From contig JAIBBE010000234.1 of NCBI GenBank assembly GCA_019694835.1, forward strand, positions 1 through 6,568: a DNA stretch of 6,568 nt, written 5' to 3'. Both the position numbers and the translations under genes were made by a program. The notes under the pieces were generated by a model. It worked only from the letters and a program-made list of their open reading frames with translations, did not search any database and was not told the DNA's origin. Source of the stretch: Fimbriimonadaceae bacterium (GTDB taxonomy: Bacteria; Armatimonadota; Fimbriimonadia; Fimbriimonadales; Fimbriimonadaceae). Shown here piece after piece: positions 1-4,872 of this stretch. Numbering within the stretch: the stretch's first letter is position 1; every line of letters begins with the position of its first letter.

Positions 1-1
1 G

Positions 2-61
2 GGCTGCTGGGCTGATCTCCACCCGATCCTCACCTTTATAAAGGGGTATGTCGATGAATGA
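2..61 (+). CDS. Possible C-terminal end of an upstream gene, cut by the window edge
   Basis: Frame 2 is open from the left edge and ends with TGA at 59-61. It would encode a 19-residue tail ending in HPILTFIKGYVDE, which reads like a plausible protein C-terminus. It overlaps the next start codon (ATG at 54) by 8 bases, a spacing common in co-translated genes. Frame 1 closes at 13-15 and frame 3 at 39-41, so frame 2 is the longest open option, but 60 bases is too short to prove coding. Function cannot be inferred. If real, it makes the left module at least a three-gene operon. Confidence 0.35.
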   Translation, partial: GCWADLHPILTFIKGYVDE

Positions 62-1283
62 TGCAGAAAACCTGTCCAAGCTGCTCGGCCATCTGCCGCC
101 GGCAGTATTTCGTGAATTCATGGTCGACGAGTTTGAGTTGGCCATGCCAGATCTGGACAAGAAGGCAGCCAAGCGCGATCAGCGGACAGAAATGGAAACA
201 GTGCTTTCCGAGCTCGGCATCAACCATCGGCAACGCATTGAGGAAGTCGCCGAACGCATCGTGTTGCTGTCTGACGGGGCTGGGCAAGACGTTATCGAAG
301 GCTTCCGTGATGACATCTTTGACCCCAAAGACCAGGAAGCCTTTGCCGCCATTCGGAATCAGTACGAACGCGCATTGTGGTTGCATCTGAACGCTCCGAC
401 CTTGTTTGACGAAGCACTGAATGCCCGCCAGGCGGATGTTTTTCGGCAGAGCGCATCGTGTTACTCGGGATTCATTGCCCCCAAGGATCTCTCGGTTCTG
501 GAGGATGAATCTTCCCGGCAGGCCTTTCACCATGCCGTCGCCGACGAATTAGGCTGCGAAATCGAGTCAGTCGCGGTCCAGGTATTCAAGCGGCTGCGTC
601 CGGATACGCAAACTGGCGAGGAGATTGACCTCTATCAGATCAGCGTGCACCACAACCGGCCACCCGAAATTGTCGATTGCGTCCAAGCAAGTGAGCTGGT
701 GTCCCAAGAGGTCGTTCGGGCTGTCTCGTCGCACATCACCTATGAGCCTGCCAATGGCCATCTCGAGGTTTTGTCGAAGGACACCGATGGCCGGGAAGCA
801 CTGGCACGTATCGTCGCTGACTCTTTGCTGCAGTCACCCATCACCGGCGAAAAGATTCCGCTGAAGCAATACAACTACCAGAGCTTGGCTGGGCCGAGAA
901 ATTTCGACATCACCGGGGAACCTGTCGTCTCCGTCAAGGTGATCGAACTCGGCTACTTGGGTGATAACCACCGGTCACTTCTGGTGAAGATTTGGGCCAA
1001 GGATGCCGACGATATTCATGCTGCCGCACGATCATTGATTTCGCCGGAGTTTGATTTCCGTGATCACCAACTCAATTACGCGAAGATTTCGATTCGCACC
1101 AAAAAAGTCGGGGCAGATCGTGCCAGGACGATTTCAGTGATTTTGAGAGAGGACAACAAGTGCAACATCAAGACCAAACGGGAGAAGGATCGCGCCCTCT
1201 GTGATCGCCTGCTCGCAAAATGGAATCTGGTGAAAGTCATCGGCAATGCCCCAGAAGAAACTCTCGACGCGCTCGCTGCTTGA
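54..1283 (+). CDS. Unrecognised 409-residue protein, first full gene of the left cassette
   Basis: I do not recognise this protein. The start at ATG 54 is preferred because AAGGGG at 41-46 is a usable SD 7 bases upstream; the in-frame ATG at 48 would leave only 1 base of spacing and adds two residues. The first 130 residues or so look mainly helical and charged. The rest alternates strand-like and helix-like stretches (for example SLLVKIWAKDADDIHAAARS in the C-terminal third), and the end is basic and Lys/Arg-rich. There is no signal peptide, transmembrane segment, Walker motif, zinc-binding cysteine cluster or obvious nuclease motif, so it is probably a soluble cytoplasmic protein. It overlaps the next gene by 38 bases and shares a terminator with it, so the two are probably co-transcribed and may act together. 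The continuous 1.2-kb frame and its coupling to a second long frame make it real; function is unknown. Confidence 0.85.
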   Translation: MNDAENLSKLLGHLPPAVFREFMVDEFELAMPDLDKKAAKRDQRTEMETVLSELGINHRQRIEEVAERIVLLSDGAGQDVIEGFRDDIFDPKDQEAFAAIRNQYERALWLHLNAPTLFDEALNARQADVFRQSASCYSGFIAPKDLSVLEDESSRQAFHHAVADELGCEIESVAVQVFKRLRPDTQTGEEIDLYQISVHHNRPPEIVDCVQASELVSQEVVRAVSSHITYEPANGHLEVLSKDTDGREALARIVADSLLQSPITGEKIPLKQYNYQSLAGPRNFDITGEPVVSVKVIELGYLGDNHRSLLVKIWAKDADDIHAAARSLISPEFDFRDHQLNYAKISIRTKKVGADRARTISVILREDNKCNIKTKREKDRALCDRLLAKWNLVKVIGNAPEETLDALAA

Positions 1284-2253
1284 TCTGGTCGAACTGTTCG
1301 AGCAATCGAGCCAATCGACTGTCGACACCGATGGGCAAAGGCTACACGGGGTGCCCGGATGGGTTCTTTCGGGCATCTCGGCGTTGTCCGAAAAACAGAT
1401 TGAGGCTTGGACAGATTGTGTTGGCTACTCGGCATTCTTCCCTGCGCCATGCGGGGAAGACCGAGTGGCGGTTGAGGTCAAGGAAGATGACGATCCTGAT
1501 CGATACAGTTATCGGTGCCCGGAAACGTTCCGGAAAAAGTACATCAGCTCGGCGACGGTTGCTGTCCGATCGATTCGTATTCCGCAATTCTTGAACTGCG
1601 TTGCTGACCTACTCGAAATTCCACAAGCACTGCGGCGCGGTATAGAAACTGCGGCCGTGGGCAATGTGTTCTGGAAGATCGGCAAGATGCGCGTGGCTGA
1701 TCTACAAGTTGATGTGTGGGTGGCTCGCAACCTTTCGTTTTCGATGGAAGATGTGTTCCGGCACCTGCAAGACAGTGCTTTGCCCGACCAAGGGGTGATC
1801 CTTACTACCGGCGGCAAGCTGCCCGCGATCATAGATCCCCCGAGGCAATATCGCGTAATCCCGATCAGGGATGTGTTGGTCCATCAGGTGTCATCGCCAC
1901 ACATTGATATCGACCTCATCCATCGAATATTGGTGGCCGCCCCCGGCGAAAAACTTGAAGCGCCGCTGCCAGTCCGATTTGATCCCTATTCCCACACGCT
2001 GGTGATTGCCACGAAATCCAGCAAACCATGGCCAATCAAGGGGGCGAAACAGATCGCTGCAGTCCGCTACCTCTTTGAGCAATTCGAGAATGACCGGCGA
2101 TGGGTGCCTGCCGGTGAAATTCTGGCGGCCGTGTATGGATCCAAGGAATCGGGACGCAGCCGCCGAATGCAAAATCTATTTAGCGGCAATACGTTCTGGC
2201 AAGACTACATCGTGAACAACGACGATGGTGAGTACGGATTCAATCTTGAATAG
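1246..2253 (+). CDS. Unrecognised 335-residue protein with winged-helix-like C-terminal domain
   Basis: I cannot name this family. An N-terminal helix (about residues 6-22) is followed by a region with cysteines and aromatic residues, including a CPETF motif. A central alpha/beta part includes FWKIGKMRVADLQVDVWVAR. Residues 252-335 resemble a winged helix-turn-helix: helices around KGAKQIAAVRYLFEQF and VPAGEILAAVYG, an Arg-rich SGRSRRMQNLF helix, then a terminal hairpin WQDYIVNNDDGEYGFNLE. This could bind DNA or act as a protein-interaction module; the assignment is by pattern only. The start lies inside the preceding gene (38-base overlap) without a good SD, so translation is probably coupled to it. 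The gene ends 27 bases before a strong terminator, which closes the cassette. There is no membrane segment and no visible catalytic motif. A later in-frame GTG at 1351 is possible but would remove the N-terminal helix. Confidence 0.85.
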   Translation: MPQKKLSTRSLLDLVELFEQSSQSTVDTDGQRLHGVPGWVLSGISALSEKQIEAWTDCVGYSAFFPAPCGEDRVAVEVKEDDDPDRYSYRCPETFRKKYISSATVAVRSIRIPQFLNCVADLLEIPQALRRGIETAAVGNVFWKIGKMRVADLQVDVWVARNLSFSMEDVFRHLQDSALPDQGVILTTGGKLPAIIDPPRQYRVIPIRDVLVHQVSSPHIDIDLIHRILVAAPGEKLEAPLPVRFDPYSHTLVIATKSSKPWPIKGAKQIAAVRYLFEQFENDRRWVPAGEILAAVYGSKESGRSRRMQNLFSGNTFWQDYIVNNDDGEYGFNLE

Positions 2254-2280
2254 CCATCGTCACCCCGCCGCACTCCGCAC

Positions 2281-2302
2281 AACCGCCTTCGGGCGGTTTT
2301 TT
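2281..2302 (+). terminator. Rho-independent terminator closing the left cassette
   Basis: A perfect 7-bp stem, AACCGCC (2281-2287) with GGCGGTT (2292-2298), has a stable TTCG tetraloop and runs into six T residues (2297-2302). It lies 27 bases after the stop at 2253. The other strand has no matching U-tract, so it should act on rightward transcription only. It should insulate the right-hand operon from transcription of the left cassette. Confidence 0.92.
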
Positions 2303-2338
2303 GCTTTCTAGACTCCCAATTTCCCCGTTTTAGTTGTG

Positions 2339-2383
2339 CCCGTACACCAGCCCGTACATGGCGGTGGCTGACCCCCGTACACC
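2339..2383 (+). repeat. Three direct copies of CCCGTACA, possible operator or recombinase arm sites
   Basis: CCCGTACACC occurs at 2339-2348 and 2374-2383, and the variant CCCGTACATG at 2351-2360. Start-to-start distances are 12 and 23 bases, so the copies fall near one and two further helical turns and would present the same DNA face. They lie in the noncoding gap upstream of the HTH gene at 2436. Such phased short repeats usually bind a regulator, an excisionase/recombinase or a replication initiator; the sequence does not say which. The nearby HTH protein is one candidate ligand. Confidence 0.6.
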
Positions 2384-2400
2384 TTGAATCCGAAACTGAT

Positions 2401-2440
2401 CTCACGTTTTCGCAACCACTCGAAAGGAGAAAAACGTGAG
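2401..2440 (+). promoter_or_regulatory. Perfect 10-base inverted repeat enclosing the SD and covering the GTG start
   Basis: CTCACGTTTT (2401-2410) is the exact reverse complement of AAAACGTGAG (2431-2440), with a 20-base spacer. The spacer holds AAGGAG (2424-2429), and the right arm contains the GTG start codon (2436-2438) of the HTH gene. In RNA this would be a hairpin with the start codon in the stem and the SD in the loop beside it, able to lower translation initiation. As DNA it is a dyad with arm centres 30 bases apart, about three helical turns, which would suit an operator for an autoregulating protein. The repeat itself is certain; the function is inferred. Confidence 0.65.
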
Positions 2441-2648
2441 TATCAAACACCTCAACCAGCGCCAATTGGCCGACCGTTGGGACGTTAGCGAGGCAACGCT
2501 TGAACGCTGGCGGACTGAAGGTATTGGACCAGTTTTTTTGAAACTTCAAGGGCGCGTGCTGTATCGCGTCGAGGACGTCGAGTCCTTTGAGGCCGACAGC
2601 TTGCGCAAGAGCACGTCTGAACGCGTCGTCGTCGGAGGTGCAGCATGA
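2436..2648 (+). CDS. Small excisionase/AlpA-like helix-turn-helix DNA-binding protein
   Basis: This 70-residue protein fits the MerR-like HTH_17 fold shared by phage excisionases and AlpA-type regulators. Residues 6-14 (LNQRQLADR) form the first HTH helix and 18-27 (SEATLERWRT) the recognition helix. A wing-like hairpin follows (VFLKLQGRVLYR, 33-44), then the typical VEDVESFE end. The GTG start is preceded by AAGGAG at 2424-2429 with 6-base spacing. The stop overlaps the next start as ATGA. As the first gene of the operon, just after phased direct repeats and an inverted repeat, it is a candidate transcriptional regulator of the early operon or a recombination directionality factor. No integrase is in the window, so the excisionase reading is weaker than the regulator one. 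The basic, serine-rich tail (residues 53-70) is probably flexible. Confidence 0.88.
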   Translation: MSIKHLNQRQLADRWDVSEATLERWRTEGIGPVFLKLQGRVLYRVEDVESFEADSLRKSTSERVVVGGAA

Positions 2649-3115
2649 GCCGCACGATTCCCGACCAAATTCTCGCCACTCCCGCTAGCGAGCTTGCCGA
2701 CTTGGCCAGTGATTCACTGTTTCAAGTCAAGAACGATGCGGCTGATCTACTGGCTATAGCTAAGGCACTCGTCGAGCACATCGATCGTGCTCTGGATCTG
2801 AAGTACGTCGATCGTGCCCATCAATTACGGCTGGCTGCCCACAAGGATACAGGCATCGTTCATTTCGATGACGGCAATGTCCGTGTCACTGCTGATCTGC
2901 CCAAGAAAGTCGAGTGGGACCAGAAGCAACTGGCTGAACTCGTCGCTCGCATCGCTGCCGCTGGTGATAACCCTGCCGAGTTCGTCGAGACGTCCTACCG
3001 CGTCAGCGAAACGAAGTATCAGGCCTGGCAGGAATCCCTGCGTTCCCAATTCACCCCCGCACGCACCGTCAAGGTTGGCAAAGCCAGCTATCGGCTTGCG
3101 CTTCTCTCGGAGTAA
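2645..3115 (+). CDS. Unrecognised 156-residue phage early protein
   Basis: The start ATG at 2645 overlaps the HTH gene stop by 4 bases, and GGAGG at 2634-2638 gives a good SD. Residues 15-63 look like a long helical, possibly coiled-coil, segment. A strand pair follows (GIVHFDDGNVRVTADLP, 70-86), then KKVEWDQ and further helices, ending with a basic segment (ARTVKVGKASYRLALL). I recall proteins of this general layout just upstream of Sak4-type ATPases in phage genomes, which suggests a role in the recombination/replication module. I know no catalytic motif in it and do not assign a function. It has no signal peptide or membrane segment. A nucleic-acid-binding or ATPase-partner role is a guess. 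Confidence 0.85.
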   Translation: MSRTIPDQILATPASELADLASDSLFQVKNDAADLLAIAKALVEHIDRALDLKYVDRAHQLRLAAHKDTGIVHFDDGNVRVTADLPKKVEWDQKQLAELVARIAAAGDNPAEFVETSYRVSETKYQAWQESLRSQFTPARTVKVGKASYRLALLSE

Positions 3116-3120
3116 TCATC

Positions 3121-3405
3121 ATGCTGAATTCATTTATCGATTTTCTACGCAAGAAGTCCGTTTTTCTGTCCGAGCTTCCGGCCACCGTTCGTGTACCGGG
3201 ACACGGTGGTAAGCCAACGATCGACGGTCTTCAGATTGAAGATGCCAGCGTCGACGATATTGCGTTTGCCATCCAGGGTCTGGAATACGAATCCGCCAAC
3301 ATCGGTGGTCAGCTTCATGCCCTGAGAAAGTTGCATGACCTGGCGCGGCACAGGGGCGCACTCGGTACCGACAAGGTTTCCGAGATCTTTGGTACGGAGG
3401 TCTGA
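3121..3405 (+). CDS. Unrecognised 94-residue protein before the Sak4-like ATPase
   Basis: The ATG at 3121 lies 5 bases after the previous stop, with GGAG at 3109-3112 as SD (8-base spacing). The stop is 1 base before the next ATG at 3407, so it sits tightly inside the operon. The protein starts with a short amphipathic helix (FIDFLRKKSVFLSEL), has a Gly/Lys-rich loop near residues 27-33, and ends with two predicted helices around ASVDDIAFAIQGLEYESANI and LHALRKLHDLARHRG. No known motif, cysteine cluster or membrane segment is visible. Conservation of spacing and SD supports a real gene; function is unknown. It may be an accessory factor of the neighbouring ATPase. Confidence 0.8.
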   Translation: MLNSFIDFLRKKSVFLSELPATVRVPGHGGKPTIDGLQIEDASVDDIAFAIQGLEYESANIGGQLHALRKLHDLARHRGALGTDKVSEIFGTEV

Positions 3406-3406
3406 G

Positions 3407-4213
3407 ATGGCCTTCCCCATTATCACGGCGGATCAGCGCCTTGCTGAAAACCGCCGCTCCTCGGGCGTCATCCTGGGACCGGCCGGAGTTGGCAAGACCA
3501 CGCTGCTCAAGACTGCCGAGGCAGTAGGCACGCTGTTCGTCGACATGGAGAACGGCGATCTCGCGGTGCGGGACTGGATGTGCGACACGGTCCGGCCACG
3601 TACCTGGCCCGAATGCCGCGATTTGGCCTGCTTTATTGGTGGCCCCAATCCGGCACTGCGCGATGACCAACCCTACAGCCAAGCCCATTACGAGCAAGTT
3701 TGCACCCAGTATGGTGATCCGTCTCTACTCGATAAATATGCGCTGATCTTCGTTGATTCGATCACGGTGGCCGGTCGTTTGTGCCTGCAGTGGTCGAAGG
3801 GGCAGCCGCAAGCCTACAGCGAAAAATCCGGCAAGCCGGACAACCGTGGCGCGTATGGCCTGCACGGCACCGAACTGATTGCCTGGCTGACGCAGTGGCA
3901 ACACATCCGCAGCAAGGACGTGTGGCTGGTCGGCATCCTTGACGAGAAGTTGGACGACTTCAACCGCAAGGTGTTCTCGCCACAACTTGACGGATCCAAA
4001 GCCTCCCTGGAACTGCCAGGGATTCTGGATCAGGTCATCTCAATGGTTGTCCTCAAGGCGGATGACGGCACTCCATACCGTGCGTTCGTCTGCCAGCACC
4101 TCAATCCCTGGGGTTATCCCGCCAAAGACCGCTCCGGGCGACTCGACGTCGTCGAAGAGCCCCATCTCGGCCACCTCATTTCCAAGATCACCGCGCCCAT
4201 GGCGCAGCGCTGA
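3407..4213 (+). CDS. Sak4-like RecA-fold ATPase (AAA_24 type), phage recombination
   Basis: This 268-residue P-loop ATPase has Walker A at residues 24-32 (GPAGVGKTT) and Walker B at 112-117 (ALIFVD). FVDMENG at 44-50 carries a Glu in the position typical of the catalytic residue in RecA-like folds. Length and order fit the phage AAA_24/Sak4 group, known as RecA-core single-strand annealing proteins that work with a cognate ssDNA-binding protein. The start at 3407 is chosen because GGAGG at 3396-3400 lies 6 bases upstream; the frame is open back to 3335, but that part overlaps the previous gene and lacks an SD. The next gene, 14 bases downstream, encodes a likely ssDNA-binding partner, which supports a recombination or replication role. 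An uncharacterised phage ATPase of another activity remains possible. It is a soluble cytoplasmic protein acting on DNA. Confidence 0.88.
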   Translation: MAFPIITADQRLAENRRSSGVILGPAGVGKTTLLKTAEAVGTLFVDMENGDLAVRDWMCDTVRPRTWPECRDLACFIGGPNPALRDDQPYSQAHYEQVCTQYGDPSLLDKYALIFVDSITVAGRLCLQWSKGQPQAYSEKSGKPDNRGAYGLHGTELIAWLTQWQHIRSKDVWLVGILDEKLDDFNRKVFSPQLDGSKASLELPGILDQVISMVVLKADDGTPYRAFVCQHLNPWGYPAKDRSGRLDVVEEPHLGHLISKITAPMAQR

Positions 4214-4227
4214 ATAGGAGAAATTCC

Positions 4228-4860
4228 ATGAACAGCACTTCCAACAACGCCGCCTGGAACGATTTCAATGATGCCGAGGAGCAGCGCGAGTTCGCACTTA
4301 TCCCGCCCAAGACACTGGCCAAGGTCATCATGAGCATTCGCCCGGGCGGGTATGACGATCCCAGTCAGGGCTGGACTGGTGGTTATGCCACTCGCTCGGA
4401 CAAGACTGGCGCGGTGTATCTGAACGCCAAGTTCACGATCCTCGAAGGCCCGTTTGCCAAGCGTGTGGTGTTCGGCCTGATCGGTCTGTACAGCCCCAAG
4501 GGTCCCGACTGGACGAACATGGGCCGCAGCTTTCTGCGCGCCATCCTCAACTCGGCGCGTGGCATACATCCCGCCGACCAGACGCCCCAGGCGCAAACCG
4601 CGCGCCGCATCCGTGGCTTCGCTGATCTTGACGGTGTCGAGTTTGTCGTCCGCATCGACGTCGAAAAGGATCAGAACGGCGAGGACAAAAATGTCGTCAA
4701 GGCCGCGATCCAGCCGGACAGCAAGGATTATGCGGCATTGATGGGGGCTGTCAGTCGCGTACCTGTTCCTACCGGTGGATTCAGTAGCAGTGCACCGGCG
4801 GCACACGCTGCGCCGGCTGCCGCCCCTGCCGTATCGACGCGGCCCACCTGGGCGCAGTAA
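4228..4860 (+). CDS. DUF669-like OB-fold protein, probable phage ssDNA-binding protein
   Basis: This 210-residue protein has the pattern of DUF669-type phage proteins: an opening strand region (LAKVIMSIRPGGY), a central strand pair around YLNAKFTILEGPFAKRVVF, a helix around MGRSFLRAILNSARG, and a second strand pair near GVEFVVRIDVEKDQNGEDKN. These would form an OB-like barrel. The family is commonly found beside Sak4/AAA_24 ATPases and is thought to bind ssDNA; that function is inferred from context, not from a motif. The tail from about residue 185 is Ala/Pro-rich and flexible, ending in TRPTWAQ instead of the acidic tip of bacterial SSB. AGGAG at 4216-4220 lies 7 bases before the ATG, and the gene starts 14 bases after the ATPase stop. 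The long antisense frame over this gene is not considered coding. Confidence 0.78.
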   Translation: MNSTSNNAAWNDFNDAEEQREFALIPPKTLAKVIMSIRPGGYDDPSQGWTGGYATRSDKTGAVYLNAKFTILEGPFAKRVVFGLIGLYSPKGPDWTNMGRSFLRAILNSARGIHPADQTPQAQTARRIRGFADLDGVEFVVRIDVEKDQNGEDKNVVKAAIQPDSKDYAALMGAVSRVPVPTGGFSSSAPAAHAAPAAAPAVSTRPTWAQ

Positions 4861-4872
4861 GGAGACACGGCC

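Noticed and set aside
33..44. 12-base palindrome CCTTTATAAAGG upstream of the first full gene
   Set aside because: A 6-base-arm palindrome is expected about once or twice by chance in a window this size, and it sits in the possible tail of an upstream gene. The TATAA core could mimic a -10 box, but no -35 is visible.
36..533. 165-codon minus-strand open frame
   Set aside because: It is antisense to the start of the 409-residue gene, and the plus-strand frame is much longer and coupled to a second gene.
2334..2360. Candidate sigma70 promoter (TTGTGC with TACATG)
   Set aside because: Each box matches only about three of six consensus positions and the boxes overlap the direct repeats; too weak to annotate.
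3335..3406. N-terminal extension of the Sak4-like ATPase by 24 residues
   Set aside because: The extension overlaps the 94-residue gene, lacks an SD, and the 3407 ATG has GGAGG at ideal spacing.
3134..3697. 187-codon minus-strand open frame
   Set aside because: It overlaps the 94-residue gene and the Walker A region of the ATPase, both with good SDs on the plus strand; the translation has no recognisable domain.
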